Source of the DNA: Caenorhabditis elegans
Taxonomy: Eukaryota; Nematoda; Chromadorea; Rhabditida; Rhabditidae
Length of the DNA: 64,000 bases
Assembly (NCBI RefSeq): GCF_000002985.6
Contig: NC_003281.10
Coordinates: forward strand, 2,108,001-2,172,000
Direction of reading: 5' to 3'
The notes under the pieces were generated by a model. It was not told where the DNA came from. It saw nothing but the letters and a program-made list of their open reading frames with translations, and ran no database searches. Positions 34,101-43,983 of this stretch are shown one piece after another (the first letter of the stretch is position 1; every line of letters starts with the position of its first letter). Both the position numbers and the translations under genes were made by a program.

Positions 34101-37100
34101 TTTTTGAGTCCGAAATTGAATAATTTGAGCGAAAACTAACTGAAAACCGGGAAATTCAGATATTTTTCTTCCTTTTGAATTTAATAATGAGAAAATTTGA
34201 GCAAAAACTAACTGAAAACCGAAAAACCGGGAAATTGAGATATTTTTTGACTTTTTGAGTCAAAAATCGAGCAAAACCCGAAAAACTGAGCTATTTTCCG
34301 GCTTTTTGAGAAAAATTGAGAAAATTGAGCAAAAACTACCCAAAAGCAAGAAAAATTAGGAAATTTAAATATTTTTCGACTTTTTGAGTCAAAAATTGAG
34401 AAAATTGAGCAAAAACTGCCTGAAAACCGAAAAATTTAGATATTTTCCGGCTTTTTGAGTCAAAAATTGAGAGAATTGAGCGAAAACTGCCCAAAATCAA
34501 GAAAAACTGGGAAATTGGGCTATTTTACGATTTTTTGAGTCAAAAATTGAGAAAATTGAGCAAAAACTACCGGAAAGCTGGGATAACCGCAAAATTGAGC
34601 TAATTTTCGATTTTTTGAGTCGAAAAATGAGCAAAATGAGCAAAAACTACCTGAGAACTGAAAAATTGAGATATTTTCCGGTTTTTTTAAGGCAAAAACT
34701 GAGCAAAATTGCCGATTTTACCACTATAAACTCAAAACTTCCAAGAAATCTGCAATTTGTCGTAGTATTCGGTGTTTGCGTACTTTTGAGGCTACCGTAC
34801 CCCTTTTTTTTTCAGAAACTCGAAAAAAAAACGTGTTTTTAAGGCAAAAAATGCGAATTTTTAAGAAAAAATGTCAAAATTTCGAAAAATCACTTTTTTG
34901 CTTAATTTTCTAGTGGTTTTCATCTTTAAATACCTTAAAATTCGAATTTCCCGCCATTTCTGGCCACGAAATCTCAATTTTCACAGTTTTCTGCAAAATT
35001 TCGTAGGATATGGTGTTTGCGTACTTCTGAAGCTACAGTACCCCTTAAAGTTGTAATTTTTGCTGGAAATATGTAGAAATTGTTGAAATTCTGCGAATTT
35101 TAGTACAAAATTCGAATTCCTCGCCATTTTTCTCCCAGAGAACTGATTTTCTGCAAGTTTCTGCATTTTGTCGTGAGATGTCCGGTGTTTGCGTATTTTT
35201 GGCGCTACCGTACCCCTCGAATTTCAAATTTTAAGCTAAGAACTCGGAAAACAAGTTTTAAGGGGTAAAAATAGACGGGATATTCGATTTGATACGGAAA
35301 ATTTGAAATTTCGACTGGAACTGTCTGAAATTTCAGTAATTTGTACTAAAATTCAATTTTTAGAACTAATTTCCCGGGTTTTAGGGGTTTATATTAAAAA
35401 ACTTCGAATAAAATGATCGAAAAAAACAGTTTTAACGGTAAAAATTGGCGGAAAACTCGATTTTGACCATAATTTTCCGAAATTTCCGCTCAAAAATGCT
35501 GAAAATGTCCAAATTTTTATATTTTTCAGCCGGGCTTCAAGTCCAACAGCAGCAACAAGCGGCCGCCGCCGCCGCAGCAGCAGCAGCTCAAAAATCACCT
35601 CCAACACCTCCACCACCGGCTCCAGGACCACACAAAGAGCAACGACGGTCAACGTCGAAAGATCCACCACGTCCAGCTCCACCACCAGTATCATCAATAC
35701 CTCCACCACCACCAATAGCTGGACTTTTGGCTGCAAATGGGACAAATGTCCCGATTCCGCCACCTCCACCACCGCCACTACCACAAAATGTACGGGATTT
35801 TGTGGAAAAAAAATTTGAATTTTCCGTTGAAAAACTCTTAAAAATTTGAATTTTTGGCTAAAATCCGATAAAAATTCCAATTTTTATAAAAAGTTTTAGT
35901 GAAAATTGGAGTTTTTGGCCAAAAAAACCAGAAAAGTTTCAAATTTTCCCCTGAAAAATATGGAAAATTCTGAAAATTCAAGTTTTTCGGTTGAAAACGC
36001 CGAAGAATTTTTAATTTTTAGTTTGAAAATTTTGCAAAAACGTAAAAATTTCAAATTCCTCATATTTTTTGATGAAAAAAGCTGAAAAGTTGCGAATTTT
36101 TATTAGCAAACAGGGAGAATACGGGATTTTGTGGAAAAATTGGAAACATTTGGATTTTTCGGAGAGAAAAGCCTGGAAAATTGGAAAAAAATCGATTTTT
36201 TCCGCTAAAAATCTGTAAAAATTTGAGTTTTTTTGGCTGAAAATCGAGGAAAATTCTAATTTTTACCTAAATTTTTTGTAAAACTAGTGAAAATTCCGAT
36301 TTTTCGGCTGAAAAATACGGAAAATTCTGAAAATTTGAGTTTTTTGGCCGAAAAAAACCAGAAAATTTCAAGTTTTCCCCTGAAAAGCCATAAAAATTCG
36401 GAAAATTCCAGTTTTCGGCGGAAAATGTCGGAGAATTTCAATTTTTTCGTTCAAAAAATCGTAAAAATTTCAAATTCCTCCAATTTTTTGACAGAAAATT
36501 GCAAAAATTGCGAATTTTTTATTAACAAAAAGGGAGAATACGGGATTTTGTGGAAAAATTGGAAAAAATCGATTTTTTCCGCTCAAAAATATACAAATTT
36601 TGTGTTTTTTTGGCCGAAAAAAACCAGAAAATTTCAAATGTCCCCCTGAAAAATACGGAAAATTCTGAAATTTCAAATTTTCCGCTGAAAAATATGGAAA
36701 ATTCTGAGAATTTCTAATTTTTCGATAAAAAAAAGCTCAAAAGTTACGAATTTTCTATTAGAAAAAGGGAAATTTTCCAATTTTTCGCTCAAAATTTCAT
36801 GGATAAAAGCGTGGAAATTGGAATTTTTCACCGAAAAAGTACGAAAAAATCGCAATTTTCACTTGAAAAACGACCAAAAAACCGAAAAACCCTCTTTTAT
36901 GTTGAAAAATCTGAATTTTTCACAATTTTTTTAACTTAAGAAATTTGAAATTTCGGTCGAAATTTTATGGAAAACGAGAGAAAATTTGAATTTTTCCAAA
37001 AAAAGTGTCAAAAAATTCAAATTTTTAACTGAAAATCAACCAAAAAACTTTTTTTTTGTTGCAAAATCTGAATTTTTCACCAAAAATGTATTTAAAACTT

Positions 37101-40100
37101 GGGAAATTCGAAATTTCGGTCGAAAACTTTGGAAAAAGCGTGAAAATTCAAATTTTCCAAAAAAAATCGCGATTTTCATCAGAAAATCGACCAAAACAGC
37201 ACTTTTTTGTTGTAATTTCTGATTTTTTCACTAAAAATTTGGAAAAACGTCGATTTTTTTCGAATTACAAGCGAAAAAATGTCAAAAATTCAAGCTTCCA
37301 GCTGAAAAACGCTGAAAATTCCAGAAAACTCTTCGAAAAATCCTAAATTTCCGAAAAAATCGCAATTTTTAGCTGAAAATTCATCAAAAAAGCATTTTTT
37401 TGTTGGAAAATCGGAATTTTTCAGTTATTTCAGCTGAAAAAATATGAGAAATTCGAAATTTCGATTAAAAATTTATGGAAAACCCGAGAAAATTTGAATT
37501 TTTCCCTGAAAAACGTCGATTTTTTTCGAATTGCAACAGAAAAAGTATAAAAAAATTCAAATTCCAATCCAAAAAACGCTGAAAATTCCATAAAACCCTT
37601 CAAAAACCCCAATTTTTCCAGCTCTCCGGTGCTCCACCACCTCCACCACCACCTCCTCCGATGCTCGGCGGCCCTCCACCACCTCCACCGCCTCCAGGCG
37701 GCCTAATGGGGCCTGCTTCAAACGACGCTAAGACTATCAAAAAGATTTATCAGACCAAAAATAAGCTTCCACAGCTTAATTGGACTGCGATGAAGCCGAT
37801 GCAAGCTAAGAATACGGTCTTTGAGAAGCTCAACGATGAGCTTATCATTGAAAAACTCGATTTTTCGAAGCTTGAGGAGATGTTTAAGCTGGCTCAGCCG
37901 ACGTTGGGGCTCGCCGAGCCGAAAAGCGAGCAGTCAGTGATTGGACAAGTCAGTCCGGGTAGTACAACGTCGGCTGCTGGAACAAGTTCTGCAAGGAAAA
38001 ATACACTTTTAGACACGAAACGCTTGCAGAATGTTGGTGAGTTTCAGGAGCGCTGAAATCGCCGAAAAAATCGGATTTTTACTGAAAATTCGAGTGAAAT
38101 CTGTGAAAAATCAAGAAAGTTGCAAATTTTTACTGAAAAAATTGAAAAAATGACGAAATTTCGTTCGAAACCCCTCAAAAAAGTCGGATTTTTACTGAAA
38201 AAAGCGAAAAAATCTGACTTTTCCAAGTAAAATCCCCGAATTTCACTGTAATTGTTGGATTTTTTGCTTGAAATTTCGTATTTTTAAGTGGAAAATGTGG
38301 ATTTCTAGTTAAATTCTAAACATTTCACCCAAAAAAAGTCAATTTTCAGGCGTTTTAACCCCTAAATTTGGATTTTTGAGCCAAGCATTTCGTCGTAGGA
38401 TCTGGTGTTTTGCGGTGTTTGCGTACTTTTGGCGCTACCGTAACCCGCTAAATTCAAATTTTAAGCTAGCAGCCCAGAAAAAGTCCGATTAAGCGTAAAA
38501 TTAGCTGAAAAACTCGAATTTTCTAATAGAAATTTGAGAATTTTGCAAAAAATCGGGGAAATTTTGAATTTCTACTCAATTTGACTCCAAAATTTGAATT
38601 TCTGAGCCAATTTTACACCAAAAAGCCTTTTTCTCGCAAAACTAACTCAAATTCTGCATTTTTGCGTGGGCTCTGCGGTGTTTGCGTACTTTCGACGCTA
38701 CCGTAACCCGCGGAATTCAAATTTCAAGTTAGAAACTCAGAAAAATGGGGTTTCATGTGTAAAAGTGGCAAGAAAATTCGAATTTGATGTCAAAAACTTT
38801 GGAAAATCGAAAAAAAATGAGTAAAATTTTAAAAATTCAAAAATTTGAGTGCGAAATTTGAATTCCCCACCATTTTTTACCCCATAAATGCCGGTTTTTG
38901 CAAAATTTCACAAAATTCTGCATTTTGTCGTAGGATCTGATGTTTGCTTACTTCCGACGCTACCGTAACCCGCAAAATTCAATTTTTAAGCTAGGAGCCC
39001 CAGAAAAAGTCCAATAAAGGGTAAAATTAGCTGGAAAACTCAATTTTTGAGCCAATTTTCCACTAAAAAATGCCTAAAATCTCAAATTCTGCATTTTGTC
39101 GTAAGAATTGCGGTGTTTGCGTACTTTTGAGGCTACCGTACCCCGCGAAATTCAAATTTTGAGTCAGAAGTCCCAAAAACAGTTATTGGGGGTAAAATTA
39201 GCCGGAAAACTCAAATTTGCAATGAAAAATGCAAAAAAACTCAAATTCTGCATTTTTGCGTGGGCTCTGCGGTGTTTGCGTACTTTTGAGGCTACCGTAC
39301 TCCTCGAAATTCAAATTTCAAGCTAGAAGTCCCAAAAACAGTAATTAGGCGTAAAATTAGCTAGAAAGCTCAATTTTTGAACCAATTTCCCAATTTTTCC
39401 ACTAAAAAATGCCTAAAATCCCAAATTTTCAGCTATCACGCGTCGCAAAGTGGCAATGGATGCAAAATCGATAATGGCAGCTGTACATCAGCTGAACCTG
39501 AGTGCCTTGTCAGCCGAAAAAGTGGATATTCTCTCGAGAATCTTGCCGACAGACGAGGAGCGAAAACTTTACGCCGGGAAAAAAACGACGGAATCGGAAA
39601 ATTCGATGGAAAATTTGTCGGAAGACGATAATTTCGTCGCCGCTCTCTGTGAAATTGAGCGTTTGGAGCATAAACTAGCCGTGATGCGTGTAATGTCGGA
39701 GTTTGATGAGTCTGCAGGGCTCCTGGAGCCCCAGTTTACTCATGTGACTGCCGCGTCAAAGTGTGCACGTGAAGCTCAACTTTTCCACGGAGTTTTGGAG
39801 GTTATCCTCGCTTTTGGCAATTATATGAATAGTGGAAAGCGTGGTGGAGCTTATGGTTTTAAGCTCTCTTCGTTGGATTCACTGGCGATTTTGAAGGCTC
39901 CGGCCGATAGAAGTTTGACGCTTTTGCATATGATTGTAGCGGAAATTGAGAAGAATTTGCCGCATTTGAAGGTAAAAATGGGAAAATTGACGATTTTAAG
40001 GGTGAAATTCGAATTCCCCGCTATTTTTCACCCAGGAACTCCATTTTTTAGAGCTTAGCCACGAAAATTGAGGAATCTGTGCATTTTTGCGTGGGCTTTG

Positions 40101-43100
40101 CGGTGTTTGCGTACTTTTGGCGCTACCATACCCCACACGAATTTCAAACGGAATTTTAATTGCGAAATTCGAATTCTCCGTTGTTTTTTACCGCGAAATT
40201 GTCGGTTTTTGCACAATTTGAAGAAATTCTGCATTTTTGCGTGGGCTCTGCGGTGTTTGCGTACTTTTGGCGCTACCGTAACCCGAGAAATTCAAATTTC
40301 GAGTTAGAAGCTCAGAAAAAAGTGAAATAGAGGTAAAAATGGGTGGGAAATTCGAATTTGATAATAAAAATTCAAAATTTTGACAAAAAATATCAGAAAA
40401 ATCTGATTTTTCAGAACAAATCACCGATTTTTACGGTTTTTAATGAAAAAATCGAATTCCCTGCCATTTTTCACCCCGGAACTCCATTTTTCAGAGCTTA
40501 GCCATGAAAATTGAGATATCTGTGCATTTTGTCGTACCTTCCTCGGTGTTTGCGTATTTTTGGAGCTACCGTACCCCGAGAATTTCAAATTTCGAGTTAG
40601 AAGCTGCGAAAAATGGGTTTTATGTGTAAAAATAGGCGGGAAATTCAAATTTGACAATAAAAATTCGAAATTCTGACTGGAAGTGTCTGAAATTTCAGTT
40701 TTTTGAACGAAAATTCATTCTTCGGAACAAATTCCTGTGATTTTGGTGTTTTATATTGAAACATTTTAATTTTCCCCCACTTTTTACCCCTTCTAGCTCT
40801 GTAAAAATGTCTGGGAAATTCGAATTTAATGATAAAAATTCGAAATTTTTGCTAGAAAATGCTAAAAAATTCCAATTTTCAGACTTTCTCGGAGCAATTG
40901 AAATTCGTTGACAAGGCCACAAGCGTCCAATGGGACAGTGTGCAAACCGACATGAAGGAGCTCGCCGCCGGCTTCAAAATGGCTGAGAAGGAGCAAGAAC
41001 TCAAGGGAACCGACTGCCCAGAAGCGCTGAGCACATTCACTGCGAGCCGGAAACAAAAAATGGCGGATTTGGAGCAAGCTTTTCAGTTGGCCGCCAGCTC
41101 ATTCAAGGATTGCTGTGAATTTTACGGCGAAAATGAGAAATCCACGTCGCCAACCGTCTTTTTCCAGAAATTGGCACATTTTGTGCAAAATTATCAAAAG
41201 TGTAGAGGAGAAAACGAGGCGAAAGCGGCGTTGGAGAAGGTGCGGGACGCTTTTTTTTGCCGTGGAAAATCGAAAAAATCTCAAAATTTGAAAGAAATCC
41301 GTGAAAAAACCATGAAAAATCGAATTTTCCGCTGGAAAAAATGGAAAAAATGGCGAAATTCCGGTCGAAAACCCCACAAAAAAGTCGGATTTTTACTGGA
41401 AAAAAGCGAAAAAAGCTGATTTTCCCAAGTAAAATCTCCAAATTTCACTGAAATTGTTGGATTTTTAGCTTAAAATTTCAAGTTTTAGGCGGCAAATTCA
41501 AGATTTCTAGTTAAAATCTAAAAATTTCACCCAAAAAAAGTCAATTTTCAGGCATTTTAACCCCTAAATTTGGATTTTTGAGTCAATTTTACCCTAAAAA
41601 GCCTTTTTCTCGCAAAATTTGTGCTAATTCTGCATTTTTTCGTAGGCTTCTCAGTGTTTGCGTACTTTTGACGCTACAGTACCCCAAAAAAGCCGAAATT
41701 TTGCCTTTTTCGGAAAAAATGCACATCTTTGGCTCATATTTCCAGAAAATCGAATTTTTCCTCTTTTTCCTGAAGTTTTGGTGAAAAATCCTATTTTATT
41801 CGAAAATTCCGTGAAAACTGCAAAAATTGAGGTTTTTTCCTGAAAAATGGATTTTTCTAAGCTTTTTTTGGATATTTTGTTTAAAAAAATCAAACTTTAC
41901 GCCACTTTTTACCCCTCCCAGCACTTTTTTTGCGAAAAACTAGAGATTTCTGCATTTTGTCGTAGGATCCGCGGTGTTTGCGTACTTTTGGCGCTACCGT
42001 AACCCGCGAAATTCAAATTTCGAGTTAGAAACCCAAAAAATAGGTTTTTAGTGGTAAAAAGTGGTTGGAAATTCGATTTTTGCAAAAAAATGCGGAAAAT
42101 TTTCTAATTTTCAGCAAAAAAGACCTAAAAACCTGAAAAATTTCGAATTTTCAGCGTCGCCAGGAGGAAGCTGAACGTCGAGCTCGCGTGGCGAGCACAA
42201 AATCATCGGCTTCATCTGAACAGGACCAATTAATGATGGAATTGGCGGAAAAAGTCGGCGGAATGGGAATTGGCAAGCGGCCGCGTGGAAAAATCGATAG
42301 TACACGAATGGATCACGGAGATTTCGAGAAGCTGATGAATGGTACGGGTTTTTACCCGGGAAAAAACGGATTTTTTTCGTTTTTCTCAATTTTTGGATCA
42401 TTTTTCGCCGATTTTTAATGCCAAAATCGGATTCCCCGACACTTTTTACCCATATCTGATGTTTTTTTCGTCGAATTTCGAGCATTTCTGCATTTTGTCG
42501 TAGGCTCTGCGGTGTTTGCGTACTTTTGGAACTACCGTACCCCTCGAAATTCAAATTTTGAGCTAAGAACCCGGAAAACAAGTTTTAAGGCGTAAAAATA
42601 AGTGGGAAATTCGAATTTGATAATAAAAATTTGAAATTTCGACTGGAACGGTCTGAAATTTTAGTGTTTTGGACGAAAATTCATTTTTCAAAACAAATCA
42701 CTGATTTTTGGGGTTTTTAATAAAAAATTCGAATTCCCCGCCACTTTTTACCCATATTTGACGTTTTTTTCGTCGAATTTCGAGCATTTCTGCATTTTGT
42801 CGTAGGCTCTGCGGTGTTTGCGTACTTTTGGAGCTACCGTACCCCGCGAAATTTAAATTTTGAGCTAAGAGCCCGGAAAACATGTTTTAAAGGGTAAAAT
42901 TAGGCGGGAAATTCGAATTTGATGATAAAAATTTGAAATTTCGACTAGAAAAGTCTGAAAATTAAAAAAAAATTTCGAAAAAAAAAATTTTTTTTTTTCA
43001 AAAAAAAAATTTTTAATTTTAAATTTTTTTTAAAAATTCTTTTTAACATATTTCCAAAATTTCCAAATTTCCAGGTCTCAAACACACGGGCGGCACCACT

Positions 43101-43211
43101 CCGAATCGCCGAAAAATGTCAAAATCGCCGTCTCCAGCGCCACGTGGCTCCGCACCACCGCCAGTTGCTCCAAAAACTCGAGTCGTCAGTGTTGAAAGGG
43201 ATCGACAATAA
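16142..43211 (+). CDS. frl-1: FMNL/FRL-type diaphanous-related formin
   Basis: Fourteen exons: 16142-16229, 26475-26546, 26651-26820, 28412-28665, 29304-29584, 30320-30500, 32092-32332, 33364-33784, 35530-35789, 37622-38036, 39433-39971, 40883-41239, 42155-42341, 43075-43211; 1200 codons, all phases consistent. The protein nucleates and elongates unbranched actin filaments. Residues about 100-430 form the GTPase-binding/FH3 region, opening with LDKMFDDVL. Residues 430-570 are a coiled coil. FH1 (about 590-685) has proline runs of up to nine for profilin-actin. FH2 (about 700-1095) has KNKLPQLNW and the signature GNYMNSGKR at 923. A DAD-like tail (DFEKLMNGLK...NRRK, about 1149-1169) implies autoinhibition released by a Rho-family GTPase. 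Exon 9 adds a Q/A-rich run. The 10.2-kb intron 1 holds most of the tRNA-like array. The symbol rests on FMNL-type features and the gcn-1 neighbour. Confidence 0.9.
19681..24261. promoter_or_regulatory. Cluster of CTGCGTCT / AGACGCAG motifs in frl-1 intron 1
   Basis: Six copies of the word TCTGCGTCTC or its reverse GAGACGCAGA (some one base shorter) lie at 19681-19690, 21881-21890, 22139-22147, 22176-22185, 24218-24226 and 24252-24261. They sit in CT-rich unique islands between runs of tRNA-like repeats. Similar words recur in nematode promoters, so an internal promoter or enhancer is possible; the sequence alone does not prove it. Confidence 0.4.
20229..20540. repeat. Two tandem copies of a 172-bp repeat
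   Basis: AATCAGAAGAGATAG at 20230 recurs at 20402, followed in both by GTTGCCAACTAA, CATTTTGTT, TTTTTGATATCTGT and GAGATATACCAATTTGAAG. A related, shorter palindromic version (TCAAAATTTTGTCAACTAAC against AATTGACAAAATTTTGATAG) lies at 21949-22022. Confidence 0.7.
24480..25640. repeat. Degenerate tandem repeat, about 175-bp period
   Basis: About seven decayed units share TTCTTTAAAATGAGCTATAA, then GTAGGTAAATTTTGA and AAAGTTATGAGATTTTGAAA, followed by poly-A/T stretches. They fill the 3' part of frl-1 intron 1. No coding potential is visible. Confidence 0.65.
27402..30293. repeat. Three copies of a hairpin-containing dispersed element
   Basis: Copies lie at about 27402-27571, 27880-28051 and 30203-30293. 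The full copies open with GGCTCATGTGCTTCTACTC-like sequence, contain inverted arms ATTTATTCACATTTTCAG and CTGAAAATGTGAATAAAT, and end with CATGCGGAAGCTATGCCC. In copy 2 the stem is a perfect 22 bp with a five-base loop (about 27928-27976). The third copy has only the right half. Confidence 0.75.
29690..29770 (+). repeat. Isolated tRNA-like repeat unit in frl-1 intron 5
   Basis: A single unit of the 14.8-23.5 kb family, with A box TGGCGCAACTGG at 29703 and the consensus B box GGTTCGAACCC at 29748, followed by a T run. It lies in the 735-bp intron 29585-30319, 6.2 kb from the main array and in the same orientation. The upstream conserved spacer (CCCCGTCGAATTTTACATCG) came with it. Confidence 0.8.
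31410..32030. repeat. Tandem duplication of about 346 bp in frl-1 intron 6
   Basis: GAAAATAAATATGAAATTCG at about 31410 recurs at 31756. The order of blocks that follows is the same in both: CGTCAGTTTTTAC, reversed GTGTTTGCGTAC repeat, CTTACGACAAAATGCACAAC, then CGGGGCCC and GGGGTGAAATTTG. Confidence 0.7.
32907..33153. repeat. Long intronic palindrome A (about 247 bp)
   Basis: The left arm runs from GTGTTTGCGTACTTTTGACG to GAAATATGAATTTTTAA, and the right arm is its near-perfect reverse complement ending CGTCAAAAATACGCAAACAC. The centre is at about 33030 with almost no loop. It lies in frl-1 intron 7 (32333-33363). The outer ends are two facing copies of the GTGTTTGCGTAC repeat. Confidence 0.85.
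33880..34700. repeat. Tandem array of about 85-bp units in frl-1 intron 8
   Basis: About nine units share GAGCAAAAACTACCTGAAAA, GGGAAATTTAGATATTTTCC and CTTTTTGAGTCAAAAATTGA. They follow directly on exon 8, and the last in-frame words of exon 8 merge into the repeat. Units differ by small indels. Confidence 0.7.
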
Positions 43212-43531
43212 ATTTGATCGATTTTCCCATTTATTTTCTCGTGTAAAATATGAAAATTTCTAGTTTTCCCCGTTTTTTCCCATTTTTTCTAACAAAAAAT
43301 TCAAATTTCCCCCCTTTCCACGTGTGTTACGGGCATTTTTCACACTTTTTCTCTGCATTTTTGCCGTTTTTCCCCTTTTTTTTCCCCCGTGATTATTTGA
43401 ATTTTTGAATTTTTTCGCTTTTTTGTGCGGAAAATTATTTTTTTTCTACTTTTTTCCTTGGTTTCCCCCCTTAAACCGGTTACAATACGCGATATTATTG
43501 TTTTTCTTTTTTTAAAAATGATTTTTTAATG

Positions 43532-43537
43532 AATAAA
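43532..43537 (+). terminator. frl-1: frl-1 poly(A) signal
   Basis: AATAAA lies 321 bp after the frl-1 stop codon at 43209-43211, the first strong signal in a T-rich 3' region. Cleavage near 43550 would leave about 430 bp before the gcn-1 start. Confidence 0.5.
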
Positions 43538-43942
43538 TTTGATTTGTTTGAAAAATGTTTGAAAAAATTGCAAAAGAAAGTGTTCTGCGTAAAAATAAAT
43601 TAAAAATAAAGAAAATTCAAAAAAATGGAGAAAATTCGAATTCAAACACCCGCGCAAATGAGGTACGTGATTTTGCGTGCGCGTGTCTGCGGACCGGGCA
43701 TTTAATCTTACGGCACTTGGTGTTTTCCAACGCTGAAAATGATTTAATTATTTGTTTTAAGCCTAAATTTCTTAATTTTCAGCCGTTTTTCTCGATTTTT
43801 TCGATTTATAACCTAAAATTCATGAATTTTCGATCTTTTCAAGCCATAAAATGCTAAAATCCATCACAAAATCGAGTTGAAATCGACTTTTTTAGGCGGA
43901 AATTTCAGATTTTCGATTTTCAAGCAATTTCACCCGATTTTC

Positions 43943-43944
43943 AG
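43943..43944 (+). promoter_or_regulatory. gcn-1: Candidate splice or spliced-leader acceptor before gcn-1
   Basis: CCCGATTTTCAG ends at 43944, 39 nt before the gcn-1 ATG. The region 43650-43710 upstream is locally GC-rich (GCGTGCGCGTGTCTGCGG) and may be the promoter. The distance from the frl-1 poly(A) signal (about 400 bp) is longer than in a typical SL2 operon, so operon membership is undecided. Confidence 0.4.
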
Positions 43945-43983
43945 ATCATTCAACGACGGGTTACACTTTATTGATAGTGGAAA

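Larger units (their letters stand above)
27685..42860. repeat. GTGTTTGCGTACTTTTG dispersed repeat family, about 30 copies
   Basis: The unit reads TCTGCATTTTGTCGTAGGAT, then GGTGTTTGCGTACTTTTGG, then CGCTACCGTAACCCGCG, and usually AAATTCAAATTTTGAGCTAG. Copies crowd the frl-1 introns, for example near 27695, 28190, 28805, 29105, 30595, 30790, 31000, 31170, 32490, 34770, 35015, 35190, 38405, 38680, 39115, 39270, 40105, 40255, 40550, 41655, 41970, 42515 and 42815. Nearly all face the same way; reversed copies lie near 31520, 31855 and 33150. Isolated copies occur near 1860, 2010 and (reversed) 15600. Confidence 0.85.

Noticed and set aside
35389..35880. 163-codon minus-strand frame rich in V, L and E
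   Set aside because: It is the antisense of the proline-rich FH1-coding exon 35530-35789 of frl-1.
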